Origin: an uncultured Lachnospiraceae bacterium
GTDB taxonomy: Bacteria > Bacillota > Clostridia > Lachnospirales > Lachnospiraceae
Direction of reading: 5' to 3'
DNA length: 64,000 nucleotides
Assembly: GCA_900317915.1 (NCBI GenBank)
Contig: ONIO01000001.1
Span: forward strand, 62,001-126,000
The notes under the pieces: generated by a model
What the model saw: the letters and a program-made list of their open reading frames with translations, nothing else
The model's database searches: none
Told to the model about the DNA's origin: nothing
Part shown: piece after piece, positions 51,599 to 61,650 of the stretch
Layout: each line of letters opens with the position of its first letter
How positions within the stretch are numbered: the stretch's first letter is position 1
Position numbers and translations under genes: made by a program

Positions 51599-53677
51599 AT
51601 GCAAAAACTGTTAGATAAAATCGGCATTTCACCTATGGATATGGCAGTTGTTGCTTATATGCTCGCCGCAGTCCTCTTTTTCATTATTCCGTTGCCATCT
51701 TTCTTATTGGACTTCTTTTTGGCTTTCAATATTGCTGTAGCTTTGGTTATTCTTTTAAATACTATCTTTGTAAAGAGAATTCTAGATATGTCCTTTTTCC
51801 CGACACTTCTATTATTTACTACGATTTTTCGAATCTCTTTAAATGTAAGTTCCACTCGTTTGATTCTTACTACTGGAGATCCAGGTAATGTTGTACGCAC
51901 CTTCGGTTCCTTCGTCGGTGGCGGTGATCTGATTATCGGTACCATTGTATTCGCTATTATTTTGATTATTGAATTCGTTGTCATCAATAAGGGTTCTGAA
52001 CGTATCGCCGAGGTATCTGCTCGATTCTCTCTGGATGCTATGCCTGGTAAGCAGATGGCGATTGATGCAGACTTGAATACTGGTGCAATTACCGATGAAG
52101 AGGCGAAGGCAAAACGAAAGGAATTACAGGATGAGTCTTCATTCTTTGGTAACATGGATGGTGCTACCAAGTATGTAAAGGGAGATGCTACAGCGGGTCT
52201 AATTATTACGGCAGTCAATATTATTGGCGGTGTTATTATGGGTATTACTCGTAGTGGTATGAGTGCCCAGGATGCACTGACTACTTATGGACAGTTGACC
52301 ATCGGCGATGGATTGTCTTCTAATATTCCATCTCTTTTAATTTCTCTATCAACAGGTATTCTTGTGTCTAAGGGTTCTACCGATCGAGACTTTGGTAATA
52401 CTGTAGTTTCACAGCTTTTTGGCATTCCTCGAGTACTTTATATCGTTGGTACAGTTATGATTATTCTAGGCATATTTACCCCATTGAATATTGTACTGTT
52501 TGTGGGCTTTGGCTTTATCTTAATCCTTTCTGGTCGTAAGGTTGAGAAGGATAGTCATATAGAGGAAACTGTTTCGGAAGTGGCAGAGGAAGAGTCCCAG
52601 GCAGAAGAGATTCGTAAGCCTGAGAATGTGGTTTCTCTTTTGCAGGTAGATCCTATTGAGTTGGAATTTGGATACGGAATCATCCCACTTGCTGATGCAA
52701 ATCAAGGCGGAGATCTCTTGGATCGTGTGGTTATGATTCGACGTCAGATTGCGCTAGAACTTGGTACAGTGGTTCCAATCATCCGACTTCGAGATAATAT
52801 TCAGCTGAATCCCAATCAATATATTATTAAAATCAAGGGCATACAGGTCGCTGAAGGCGAGATTCTCTTTGATCACTATATGGCGATGAATCCAGGCTAC
52901 GTGGAGGAGGAGATTACAGGTATTCCTACCTTTGAACCGTCTTTCCATTTGCCAGCTATTTGGATTACAGAGAGCCAGAGAGAGAGAGCGGAGTCCTTGG
53001 GTTATACCGTTGTGGACCCTCCTTCTATTATTGCGACCCATTTAACGGAAGTGATTCGAAGCCATATTGCAGAACTTCTGACTCGTCAGGATACACAGAA
53101 TCTCGTAGACAATCTGAAGAAGTCCAATCCTGCCCTTGTGGACGAGCTTATTCCAAAGCTTATGGGACTTGGAGAGGTACAGAAGGTCCTCCAGAATCTC
53201 TTGGCAGAGGGAATCTCTATTCGAGATCTCTTATCTATATTTGAAATTCTTGCGGATCACGCAGCCACAACAAGAGACACAGATGTACTTACCGAGTATG
53301 TACGTCAGGGCTTGAAGCGTGCAATTTCAAGTAAATACTTCCCGGCAAATGAGAAGTCTGATGTAATTACATTAGATCCAAAATTAGAGCAGGAGATTAT
53401 GGGATCTGTAAAGCAAACGGAGCAGGGAGCATATTTGAACTTAGATCCTGAGAGAATTCGACAGATTATGGAGAAACTCGGAATCTACATTAAGGAATTT
53501 GAAGACACTGGCAGAGTACCGATTGTGGTTTGCTCACCAATCGTCCGTATGTATTTTAAGAAGTTGACAGAGGATTATTATAAAGATTTGATTGTTGTAT
53601 CATTTAATGAAATTGAATCTGATGTAGAACTTCGTTCCATTGGTATGGTGTCCTTAGACAAAACGGAAGCAGAGTAG
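51599..53677 (+). CDS. flhA: Flagellar export gate ATP/proton-linked protein FlhA
   Basis: This 692-residue inner membrane export protein has about eight TM helices in the first 300 residues, including the FHIPEP-region pattern RISLNVSSTRLILTTG and GDAGNVVRTFG-like. The large cytosolic C-terminal domain (about 350-690) forms the nonameric docking ring for chaperones. RBS AAAGGAGGA. It is followed by flhF. Confidence 0.96.
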   Translation: MQKLLDKIGISPMDMAVVAYMLAAVLFFIIPLPSFLLDFFLAFNIAVALVILLNTIFVKRILDMSFFPTLLLFTTIFRISLNVSSTRLILTTGDPGNVVRTFGSFVGGGDLIIGTIVFAIILIIEFVVINKGSERIAEVSARFSLDAMPGKQMAIDADLNTGAITDEEAKAKRKELQDESSFFGNMDGATKYVKGDATAGLIITAVNIIGGVIMGITRSGMSAQDALTTYGQLTIGDGLSSNIPSLLISLSTGILVSKGSTDRDFGNTVVSQLFGIPRVLYIVGTVMIILGIFTPLNIVLFVGFGFILILSGRKVEKDSHIEETVSEVAEEESQAEEIRKPENVVSLLQVDPIELEFGYGIIPLADANQGGDLLDRVVMIRRQIALELGTVVPIIRLRDNIQLNPNQYIIKIKGIQVAEGEILFDHYMAMNPGYVEEEITGIPTFEPSFHLPAIWITESQRERAESLGYTVVDPPSIIATHLTEVIRSHIAELLTRQDTQNLVDNLKKSNPALVDELIPKLMGLGEVQKVLQNLLAEGISIRDLLSIFEILADHAATTRDTDVLTEYVRQGLKRAISSKYFPANEKSDVITLDPKLEQEIMGSVKQTEQGAYLNLDPERIRQIMEKLGIYIKEFEDTGRVPIVVCSPIVRMYFKKLTEDYYKDLIVVSFNEIESDVELRSIGMVSLDKTEAE

Positions 53678-53713
53678 AATATTTTTTGACTTGACAATGA
53701 ATGGTGAACTTGG

Positions 53714-55081
53714 ATGACGATTAAAAAGTTTCAGGGGAATACAAAAGAAGAAGCAATTGAAAAGGCAAAGGCAGAGTTAGGCGATTCTGTTGTCATTATG
53801 AACGTGAAAGAAGTGCGTTCGAGTGGTGTCCTTGGAATCTTTAAGAAAGCTACCTATGAGGTAACGGCTGCTTTAGAAGAGAATCGCTCACTGGATCGAT
53901 CAAATCTACAGACAGAGGGCAATCACTTTGATGCAGTTGCAGGAGAGAGAGGCTTTGTAAGAAAAAGTCTCGATACCAATCTTGATGCTAATACAGGTAT
54001 CCTATCCTCTATTTCCAATGAGAAAAAGAGTAATCCTGTGGAAGTAGATTATTCTACTCCGAAGGAAGAAGTGGACTCCCTTTCTCTAAAGAGTGCTTTT
54101 CGCGCTGTAAATGAAGTGATTCAGAACGGTGAGATGCCGGTAGAAAAGGTAAAGGACTCTAATCGTAAGTTAAATCCTTCTCCGATTTATCGGAAATCAG
54201 AACTTACGGAGCAATCCATAGAGCCCCCTACACAATTTGAGAATCGTGTCGAAATAGTTAATGAAGAGAACCAGAAGAGTTCACGTGACAACAGACATTT
54301 TGTGAAGATGCTCTATAATGTTCTCTTGGAGAATGAGGTAGAAGAGCATTATGTAAATCAGATTCTTAAGGATATGGTAAGGGTTATTCAGAATGGAAAT
54401 AATCTGGATTATCTCTTATCCAATGTCTATCAGAAGATGATTCTTATGCTTGGAAAACCAAAGGAGATTCAAATCGAGGGGACGAAGCCAAAGGTCATTA
54501 TGTTTATTGGACCAACTGGTGTAGGCAAGACCACAACAATTGCTAAGCTTGCATCTCGCTTTAAGTTAGTTGAAGGAAAAAACATTGCCTTATTAACTAC
54601 CGATACCTATCGTATTGCAGCCACCGAACAGTTGCAGACCTATGCCAATATCCTAGAAGTTCCATGTGAGGTTGTCATGGAAGGGGATAATATCAATTCC
54701 TTTATTGGAAAGCATGGTGATAAGGATTTAATTCTGATTGATACCTCAGGCTTTTCTCATAAGAATGCTGAGCAGAAGGATAACATGGAGGTTATTCGTA
54801 AGAGCATCAGTGCAGATTGTAATTTGGATGTCTATCTGGTGCTTTCTGCAACTACGAAGTTCAGAGATCTTAAGAATATTATTGATACCTACAAGCAGTT
54901 TACAGACTTCAATTTATTATTTACAAAGCTTGATGAGACCGATACTTATGGCAATATTTTGAACTGCAAGATGTATTCAGGAGCTGAATTATCTTATATC
55001 AGTACGGGTCAGAATGTGCCGGATGATATTTCTGTCATTGATATTCAACACATGGTTAAGAAATTACTTGGAGGTCATTAA
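53714..55081 (+). CDS. flhF: Flagellar SRP-type GTPase FlhF
   Basis: This 455-residue protein places or counts flagella. An N-terminal variable basic region (1-190) and an N domain (about 195-255) precede the SRP GTPase domain with G1 IGPTGVGKTTTIAKLA, DTYRIAATEQLQTYA, and TKLDETDTYG. The G3 motif reads DTSGFSHKN, where SRP GTPases normally have DTAGR; the arginine is Phe. The gene overlaps flhG by one base. The RBS upstream of ATG 53714 is weak. Confidence 0.93.
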   Translation: MTIKKFQGNTKEEAIEKAKAELGDSVVIMNVKEVRSSGVLGIFKKATYEVTAALEENRSLDRSNLQTEGNHFDAVAGERGFVRKSLDTNLDANTGILSSISNEKKSNPVEVDYSTPKEEVDSLSLKSAFRAVNEVIQNGEMPVEKVKDSNRKLNPSPIYRKSELTEQSIEPPTQFENRVEIVNEENQKSSRDNRHFVKMLYNVLLENEVEEHYVNQILKDMVRVIQNGNNLDYLLSNVYQKMILMLGKPKEIQIEGTKPKVIMFIGPTGVGKTTTIAKLASRFKLVEGKNIALLTTDTYRIAATEQLQTYANILEVPCEVVMEGDNINSFIGKHGDKDLILIDTSGFSHKNAEQKDNMEVIRKSISADCNLDVYLVLSATTKFRDLKNIIDTYKQFTDFNLLFTKLDETDTYGNILNCKMYSGAELSYISTGQNVPDDISVIDIQHMVKKLLGGH

Positions 55082-55947
55082 TGGATCAGGCGGAACGTTT
55101 ACGCAATGTTGTAAAAAAGCGAAACCAGCTCCTAGTACCGAATGCTCGTGTTATTACTGTTACCAGTGGTAAAGGCGGCGTAGGAAAGTCCAATACAGCA
55201 GTTAACTTGGCTGTGTGGTTTCGTAAGATGGGAAAACGCGTCATCATATTTGACGCGGATTTTGGCTTGGCGAATGTAGAAGTAATGTTTGGTGCCATGC
55301 CTCAATACAATCTATCGGATTTAATCTATGGAGATAAGGATATTCGAGACATTATTACTCGAGGACCAATGGATATAGGTTTTATCTCTGGTGGATCAGG
55401 CATTGTCAGTCTTAATAACCTAAATAAGGAACAAATTAATTATTTGATACATAGTCTCACCTTGTTAAATGATTTATGTGATGTATTAATTATTGATACA
55501 GGTGCTGGAATATCAGACAATGTATTAGAATTTGTGTTAGCTAGTCCTGAAGTTCTTTTGGTGGTTACACCAGACCCAGGTTCTATTACAGATTCTTATT
55601 CCCTGATGAAGGCTCTCTATAAGAGCCCGAAATTCATTAAAGATGGTACCAATATTCATCTACTTGCCAATCGTGTCACTTCACGTCAAGAGGGAGACGC
55701 AGTATACAATAAACTAAAATCTATAGTTGAGAAATTCCTAGATGGTCATATCGAATTGATTGGCCAGATTCCACAGGATGCCAATCTTGAAAAGGCTGTT
55801 CGTAGCCAGAAGATTATCTCTATGGAAAACCCAAGTTCCCACGCTTCGAGAGCCTTTGAAGAAGTGGCGCAGAAGCTAATGGGTGAAGATGATGCCAGCC
55901 GCTATAAGTGGGGGATCTCACAGTTGTTCCACTATTTTGTAAAATAA
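55081..55947 (+). CDS. flhG: MinD-like ATPase FlhG (FleN/YlxH)
   Basis: This 288-residue protein is the partner of FlhF and limits flagellar number and position. The deviant Walker A TSGKGGVGKSNTAVNLA (about 30-46), IIDTGAG and GAGISDNV, and TDSYSLMKALYKS define the family. The C terminus is of normal length. It follows flhF with a TAATG overlap. Confidence 0.95.
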   Translation: MDQAERLRNVVKKRNQLLVPNARVITVTSGKGGVGKSNTAVNLAVWFRKMGKRVIIFDADFGLANVEVMFGAMPQYNLSDLIYGDKDIRDIITRGPMDIGFISGGSGIVSLNNLNKEQINYLIHSLTLLNDLCDVLIIDTGAGISDNVLEFVLASPEVLLVVTPDPGSITDSYSLMKALYKSPKFIKDGTNIHLLANRVTSRQEGDAVYNKLKSIVEKFLDGHIELIGQIPQDANLEKAVRSQKIISMENPSSHASRAFEEVAQKLMGEDDASRYKWGISQLFHYFVK

Positions 55948-55961
55948 ACAGGGAGAAAACC

Positions 55962-56693
55962 ATGAAACTTGAAGATGTTACACCAGGATGTAGATTAGAC
56001 ATTGTAAAAGAAACAAAAAATTCTGAAACCGGTGTTACAGACTATAAGACCTATAAAAGTAGTCTCTACAGCGTATTGGATGAGCATCTCATTGAGGTGA
56101 GTGTCCCTATGGAGAAGATGACACTAATTCCTCTTCATGAAGGAGAAGAATATGCATTTATGTTTATTACAGATGCAGGTGTGGAGAGAGCTCCAGGTAA
56201 GATTGTTGATCGTTATCAGAAGGATAATTTTCACCTTTTGAAAGTAGAATTACTTGATTCTCTGTGCAAGTATCAGAGGAGAGAGTTCTATCGCATGGAC
56301 TGTATGATGCCTGTGGAATTCTATGAACTTCCCTACAGTGATAGTGAGGTTCATATGGACTTAATTTATCGAGCAGAGAATAATCAACTGGTGCTGAATC
56401 AGAGTAAGCGCAATGTTGGAATCTGTGTAGATATTAGTGGTGGTGGTATTCGATTTACTTCCGCATCACCGCTTACCGGGGTGAATTATTTATTTGTTAG
56501 ACTATCTCTTTATGCGAATGAAAAAGAGGAGAATCTTACCTTAATTGGAAAATTAGTTGAGTCAGATCAGCTGCGAGGAACAACACAGTATTCTCATCGT
56601 GTTCAGTTCCTGTTTAGTAATATGAATCGTCAAGAGAAGATTATTCGCTATATCTTTGAAGTAGAGCGATTACGAAGACAGAGAGACAGGTAG
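55962..56693 (+). CDS. PilZ domain protein (YcgR-like flagellar brake)
   Basis: This 243-residue protein is a c-di-GMP-responsive brake by family. The N-terminal YcgR-like domain (about 1-95) is followed by a PilZ domain with RREFYR (RxxxR) and DISGGGIRF (DxSxxG). The binding residues for c-di-GMP are therefore present. I chose the ATG at 55962 after GGGAGA; an in-frame ATG at 55908 falls within flhG. cheB starts 1 nt after the stop. Confidence 0.88.
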   Translation: MKLEDVTPGCRLDIVKETKNSETGVTDYKTYKSSLYSVLDEHLIEVSVPMEKMTLIPLHEGEEYAFMFITDAGVERAPGKIVDRYQKDNFHLLKVELLDSLCKYQRREFYRMDCMMPVEFYELPYSDSEVHMDLIYRAENNQLVLNQSKRNVGICVDISGGGIRFTSASPLTGVNYLFVRLSLYANEKEENLTLIGKLVESDQLRGTTQYSHRVQFLFSNMNRQEKIIRYIFEVERLRRQRDR

Positions 56694-56694
56694 T

Positions 56695-57867
56695 ATGAAG
56701 AAGATTTTAATCGCAGATGACTCTGCACTCATGAGAAAGACTCTATGTGATATAATCACATCACAACAAACAGAGAATATAGAGATTGATACCTGTATGG
56801 ATGGTGATAATGCCTGCAGGAAGATTATCGAGAATAAGCCGGATCTTGCGATTATCGACTTGTATTTACCCAAGATGAATGCTTCAGAGATTGTCGCCCA
56901 GATGCAGGAATATGACACGATGGTGCCAATGATCCTGATCGGTTCCTCCGTAATAGAGGATACAGATGCCGGTAGTTTAGTGGCGGGGATGAATGAGATT
57001 ACATATGTCGTTCGTCCTTTTCGTATTTTTGGAGAGCAATCCGTGGCTTTCGGTGAGACGATTCTCAGAGAAGCAGATGCTTTAATGAGACGTACTGGTA
57101 AGAAACAGATCAGCGAACGTCCTACCACAATAAGCACTCCGGTTGCAGCTTCAAGGACTCCAGCCACTAGCCCTGGCACAGGCAGTTCCCAGCCATCTCG
57201 AGTCCTATCTGTGAGAAATGTAGACCGTAGCTCTACTCAGGTGAATCAGCCGAGAGAACAGCGGACAGAGAGAAGGGTATCTTCCAATGCAAAAAGAATT
57301 GTGGCAATCGCTTCCTCTACGGGAGGACCACAAGCCTTGCATCGAATGATTCCTATGTTACCAGCAAATGTTGGGGTACCAATTGTGGTGGTTCAGCATA
57401 TGCCTAAGGGATTTACATTTTCTCTAGCGGATCGTATCAATCAGTCTAGCAAGCTTCGAGTTAAGGAAGCTGAGGACGGAGAGGTGCTAATGCCTAATGT
57501 GGTTTACATTGCCCCGGGCGGTAGACATCTTGAGATCCAAGACAAAAATGGACGTGGTGTGTGTCATGTATATGATGCTCCACCTGTAAATAATCTTCGC
57601 CCATGTGCGGATGTTACTTATTATTCTCTTGCAAATTGTTCCTATGACAATCTGGTCTGTGTAGTACTCACAGGTATGGGACATGATGGTTCGGATGGTA
57701 TTGGCCGCCTGAAGAGAAGCCGTCGTGTTCATGTCATCTCGCAAAGCCAGGAAACCTGCGTTGTATACGGGATGCCCAAGGGAGTTGACCAGCGAGGCCT
57801 TACCGATGAATCTGTTCCGATTGACAAGATTGCAGACGCAATCGCAAAAGAACTGGGGGTAAAATAA
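56695..57867 (+). CDS. cheB: Chemotaxis methylesterase CheB
   Basis: This 390-residue protein deamidates and demethylates chemoreceptors. The receiver domain has Asp8/Asp9 and phosphorylation site Asp55. A Ser/Thr/Pro/Arg-rich linker (about 140-195) leads to the methylesterase with catalytic Ser208 (ASSTGGP), His235 (QHMPKGFT) and Asp330 (LTGMGHDG). In the receiver the conserved Lys of the KP turn is Arg (VVRPF, 105-109), which is unusual. The partner methyltransferase cheR is not in the window. Confidence 0.94.
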   Translation: MKKILIADDSALMRKTLCDIITSQQTENIEIDTCMDGDNACRKIIENKPDLAIIDLYLPKMNASEIVAQMQEYDTMVPMILIGSSVIEDTDAGSLVAGMNEITYVVRPFRIFGEQSVAFGETILREADALMRRTGKKQISERPTTISTPVAASRTPATSPGTGSSQPSRVLSVRNVDRSSTQVNQPREQRTERRVSSNAKRIVAIASSTGGPQALHRMIPMLPANVGVPIVVVQHMPKGFTFSLADRINQSSKLRVKEAEDGEVLMPNVVYIAPGGRHLEIQDKNGRGVCHVYDAPPVNNLRPCADVTYYSLANCSYDNLVCVVLTGMGHDGSDGIGRLKRSRRVHVISQSQETCVVYGMPKGVDQRGLTDESVPIDKIADAIAKELGVK

Positions 57868-60011
57868 TGGACGTAAGCCAGTATCTCGACGTTTTTATTG
57901 ACGAATCAAATGAACACATTCAGGCCCTTTCTGATAACATTATGATTCTTGAGAAAGAACCTGAAAACAGCGACACAATTAATGAAATTTTCCGTGCAGC
58001 TCACTCCTTAAAGGGTATGGCTGGAACCATGGGATTCAAGAAGATGCAGCACTTGACCCATGATATGGAGAATGTATTCCAGGAAGTAAGAAATGGTACA
58101 GTTAAAGTTAATTCTGCGCTGATTGATATCCTGTTTGACTGCTTAGATGCGATTGAACAGTATGTAGATGTCATTAAGGAGACTTCCAACGAAGGTGATG
58201 AGGACAATGCGGTTCTTATTAAGAAACTGAATGATTTTCTAGCTGCAGCTGAAGGACAGGAAGTTGCTACTGAAGAAGTGGCAGAAGCTTCACAGGAAGC
58301 AGCTACAGAGACTCCTTCTGATGAAGTTGACTTAAGCGATCCAAATCGTGCGGATCAGTATAAGAATCTTGAATTATCCCCTGAGGATCATGAGAAGGTT
58401 CGTGAAGCGCTTGATGGCGGTAACCGTGTAGTAGGTATCACTGTACATCTTGTTAAAGAGTGCCTTCTGAAGGCTGCTCGTGCATTTCTTGTATATAAGG
58501 CTTGTGAAGAAGAGGGTGAGATTATTGTTTATAGTCCATCTTCTCAGGATGTAGAGGATGAAAAATTCGATCTCACATTCAATATCCTTGTCCGTACAGA
58601 TGCTTCTCTTGAAGATTTGAAGAAGGAAGTAGAATCTGTATCTGAAATTGAGAAGGTTGAAATTGGCGAGCTGACTGTTGATATGTATCCTGAAAAGACA
58701 ATCGCAGAAGATGCTCCAGCACCTAAGGTAGTTGAGGAAGTTCCTGCTGAGGCAGCTCCAGCGCCTGTTCAAAAGGCAGCGCCTGTAGCTCAGAAGACTA
58801 AGGCAAAATCTCCTTCAGCTTCTAACAATAGCAAGAAGGCTGGTAAGCCAGTCGTTGCAAGAACTGTTCGTGTGGACATCGAAAAGTTAGATGCCTTAAT
58901 GAATCAGGTATCCGAGCTTATTATTGCGAAGAACTCTCTGGTTGCACGTACAACTGCAAGTGAAAATACAGAGAGTGGTATCAATCTGAATGAGCAGATT
59001 GAATACCTTGAGAGAATCACCACAACACTTCATGAATCTGTCATGAAGGTTCGAATGGTTCCTATTGAGAGCACAGTTAATAAGTTCCCAAGAATGATTA
59101 GAGACCTGTCTCGTAAGCTGAATAAGCCTATGGAACTCTACATGACTGGTGAAGATACAGAGTTAGACCGCACCGTAGTAGATCAGATTGGTGATCCATT
59201 ACAGCACTTACTTCGTAACTCGGCTGACCATGGTATTGAGGATCCTGAGACCCGTAAGAAGGCTGGTAAGCCTGAAAAGGGAACAATTAAGCTGGATGCT
59301 TACCAGGAAGGCAATAATGTTATCATCAAGGTTTCTGATGATGGTGCCGGAATGGATACCGACGCAATCTTGAAGAAGGCAATTGAGCGCGGTATTACAA
59401 CTCCAGAAGAAGGAGAAAAGCTTACACCGAAGGAAATCATTAACTTCCTCTTCATGCCAAGCTTTTCAATGGCTAAGAAGATTACTGATATCTCCGGCCG
59501 AGGTGTTGGTCTTGATGTTGTTAAGTCAAATGTTGAGGCACTTGGCGGTGATGTTGAGGTCAAATCCGAGCTTGGAGTTGGATCTACTTTCACGGTACGT
59601 CTTCCTCTGACTCTGGCTATTATCCAGGCTCTGATGGTTGAGGTTCGTGAAGAAAAGTATGCGATTGCACTTGCTTCTATTCAGAATATTGAGTTTATCC
59701 CAGTAACTGATATTAAGTATGTACAGAATCGTGAAGTGATCTACCTTCGTGGTACTGTTATCCCTCTGGTTCACTTGGACAAACTCTTAGATTGTGAGCC
59801 TAAGGAAGATAAGCCTGACCATATTACGGTTGTTATTGTTAAGAAGGGCGATAATCAGATTGGTATTATCATTGATAATCTGATTGGCCAGCAGGAAATC
59901 GTAATTAAGTCACTTGGTAAAGTAATTGAGAACAATAAATATATCAGCGGCGCGACTATCCTTGGTGATGGTGAAGTTGCTCTGATTCTTGATGTCAACA
60001 CCTTATTCTGA
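57867..60011 (+). CDS. cheA: Chemotaxis histidine kinase CheA
   Basis: This 714-residue kinase has an N-terminal Hpt domain with phospho-His46 (FRAAHSLKG), a P2 region (about 150-280), an acidic/Pro-Ala linker (about 280-330), the dimerisation domain P3, the ATPase domain (N box LLRNSADHGIE, G1 DDGAGMD, G2 GRGVGLDVV) and the CheW-like P5 regulatory domain. The length is typical. It overlaps the cheB stop by one base. Confidence 0.96.
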   Translation: MDVSQYLDVFIDESNEHIQALSDNIMILEKEPENSDTINEIFRAAHSLKGMAGTMGFKKMQHLTHDMENVFQEVRNGTVKVNSALIDILFDCLDAIEQYVDVIKETSNEGDEDNAVLIKKLNDFLAAAEGQEVATEEVAEASQEAATETPSDEVDLSDPNRADQYKNLELSPEDHEKVREALDGGNRVVGITVHLVKECLLKAARAFLVYKACEEEGEIIVYSPSSQDVEDEKFDLTFNILVRTDASLEDLKKEVESVSEIEKVEIGELTVDMYPEKTIAEDAPAPKVVEEVPAEAAPAPVQKAAPVAQKTKAKSPSASNNSKKAGKPVVARTVRVDIEKLDALMNQVSELIIAKNSLVARTTASENTESGINLNEQIEYLERITTTLHESVMKVRMVPIESTVNKFPRMIRDLSRKLNKPMELYMTGEDTELDRTVVDQIGDPLQHLLRNSADHGIEDPETRKKAGKPEKGTIKLDAYQEGNNVIIKVSDDGAGMDTDAILKKAIERGITTPEEGEKLTPKEIINFLFMPSFSMAKKITDISGRGVGLDVVKSNVEALGGDVEVKSELGVGSTFTVRLPLTLAIIQALMVEVREEKYAIALASIQNIEFIPVTDIKYVQNREVIYLRGTVIPLVHLDKLLDCEPKEDKPDHITVVIVKKGDNQIGIIIDNLIGQQEIVIKSLGKVIENNKYISGATILGDGEVALILDVNTLF

Positions 60012-60026
60012 TAGGAGGAGAAAATC

Positions 60027-60494
60027 ATGAGCAGAAATGAACTTGAACCTGCCGTAGAGGAGAAGATCCAGTACATTGTTGTTCGTATTGGAGATGAGCA
60101 GTACGGAATCAATATAGCATACATTGATAACATTGTACGTATGCAGAGTATTACAAGAGTACCTAAGACATTACCTTGCTATATTGGAGTAATCAATCTT
60201 CGTGGTGAGGTAGTGCCGGTTATGAGCGTCCGTCGTAAGATGCACTTATCTGAAGATGTCTTTGAGAAATCAACACGTATTATTATTTTAAAGCTGGAGG
60301 AACTTGGCCCGGTTGGTGTCGTTGTAGATGCTGTATCTGAGGTTGTTTCTTTGGGCGATAGCCAGATTGAAAAGAATGTACAGTCTGCAAATAAAAATGA
60401 TTTAGATTTTATTTCTGGTGTTGGTAAAAATGGTGATCAGTTAATCTCTATCTTGGATATTAATAAGATCACAGCAGAGGATAATGTACAGTAA
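60027..60494 (+). CDS. cheW: Chemotaxis coupling protein CheW
   Basis: This 155-residue adaptor links CheA to receptors. The two-barrel pattern includes YIVVRIGDEQYGINIAYIDNIVRMQ, GVINLRGEVVPVMSVRRK and GVVVDAVSEVVSL. The length is normal. RBS TAGGAGGA is 8 nt upstream of the ATG. Confidence 0.95.
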   Translation: MSRNELEPAVEEKIQYIVVRIGDEQYGINIAYIDNIVRMQSITRVPKTLPCYIGVINLRGEVVPVMSVRRKMHLSEDVFEKSTRIIILKLEELGPVGVVVDAVSEVVSLGDSQIEKNVQSANKNDLDFISGVGKNGDQLISILDINKITAEDNVQ

Positions 60495-60520
60495 TATGCT
60501 TTTTTGTTAGGAGAGCAATT

Positions 60521-61141
60521 ATGGCAGAGTATAACCTTCAGCAGTTGAATGAAATGTATGTTGACGTCCTGCGGGAGATTGGAAATATCGGCGCAGGCAA
60601 TGCCACAACTGCAGTTTCTCAGATGCTAAATACAAAGATTGAAATGAATGTTCCAATCGTTAAGTTACTTCCAGTCGAAGAAATTGGTTCTGTAATGGGC
60701 GACGAGGAACAGACGATTGTTGGTATCTTCTTGGGAGTTGAGGGAGACATCAATGGAAGTATGATGTTCCTTATGGATATGACTTCAGCTCACCAGATGG
60801 TAAATCGTCTTATGATGAGAGACCCGGATTATGCTGGCGATTTTGATGAGATGGATCAATCCGCAATACGTGAGATTGGTAATATCATCGCAAGCTCTTA
60901 TTTATCAGCATTATCAGGATTAACTGGTTTGTATATCTCTCCAACAGTTCCTTTCTTAGCTGTAGACATGGCCGCTGCAATTCTTAGTGTTCCAGCTGTC
61001 CAGTTTGGTATGATGGGTGATCAGGCACTTTTAATTGAAACTGAGTTCGGCGATGACAAAAAATTTAGTGGTTACTATATTTTGATGCCGGAGGAAGACT
61101 CCTATGAGAAGATTCTTACTTCTCTAGGCATTTCATTGTAA
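60521..61141 (+). CDS. cheC: CheY-P phosphatase CheC
   Basis: This 206-residue phosphatase removes phosphate from CheY and binds CheD. Two active-site helices are present: VLREIGNIGAGNATTAVSQML (E/N at Glu19 and Asn22) and IREIGNIIASSYLSAL. Both match the CheC E-x-x-N consensus. RBS TAGGAG. Adjacent cheD completes the CheC-CheD feedback pair. Confidence 0.94.
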   Translation: MAEYNLQQLNEMYVDVLREIGNIGAGNATTAVSQMLNTKIEMNVPIVKLLPVEEIGSVMGDEEQTIVGIFLGVEGDINGSMMFLMDMTSAHQMVNRLMMRDPDYAGDFDEMDQSAIREIGNIIASSYLSALSGLTGLYISPTVPFLAVDMAAAILSVPAVQFGMMGDQALLIETEFGDDKKFSGYYILMPEEDSYEKILTSLGISL

Positions 61142-61161
61142 TCATTCACAGGAGCTTTCAA

Positions 61162-61650
61162 ATGGGTGAAATGATCAAGGTAGGAATGGCAGACCTAAAG
61201 GTCTGTAAATATCCAGATAATCTTACAACAATTGGTCTGGGCTCTTGTATCGGAATTGCAATGTATGATCCGTCCACAAAAGTTACAGGTCTAGCTCATA
61301 TTATGCTCCCAGATTCTACTGCGATTCGTAATAATACGAATATTGCAAAATTTGCAGATACAGGAATCCAGGAGCTATATGATCAGATGATAAAAAAAGG
61401 TGCAAACCGAGCACGACTGGTTGCTAAGATTGCAGGAGGTGCTAAGATGTTTGCCATCTCTAGTGGCGCAAGTAATACGATTAATGTTGGCGATCGTAAT
61501 GCCCAAGCTAGTAGAAAAAAGCTAAAGGAATTGGGAGTTCGTCTCGTATCAGAAGACTGTGGTTTGAACTATGGTCGTACTGTAGAAATTATGTCAGAAG
61601 ATGGTAGATACGTGATTAAGTCTGTCGGAAAACCGGTGAAATCAATATGA
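61162..61650 (+). CDS. cheD: Chemoreceptor glutamine deamidase CheD
   Basis: This 162-residue protein deamidates receptor glutamines and is regulated by CheC. Cys29 (GLGSCIGIA) and His46 (GLAHIMLP) are the catalytic pair, and the conserved GGAKMF loop and GLNYGRTVE follow. ATGA overlap joins it to the next small gene. Confidence 0.95.
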   Translation: MGEMIKVGMADLKVCKYPDNLTTIGLGSCIGIAMYDPSTKVTGLAHIMLPDSTAIRNNTNIAKFADTGIQELYDQMIKKGANRARLVAKIAGGAKMFAISSGASNTINVGDRNAQASRKKLKELGVRLVSEDCGLNYGRTVEIMSEDGRYVIKSVGKPVKSI

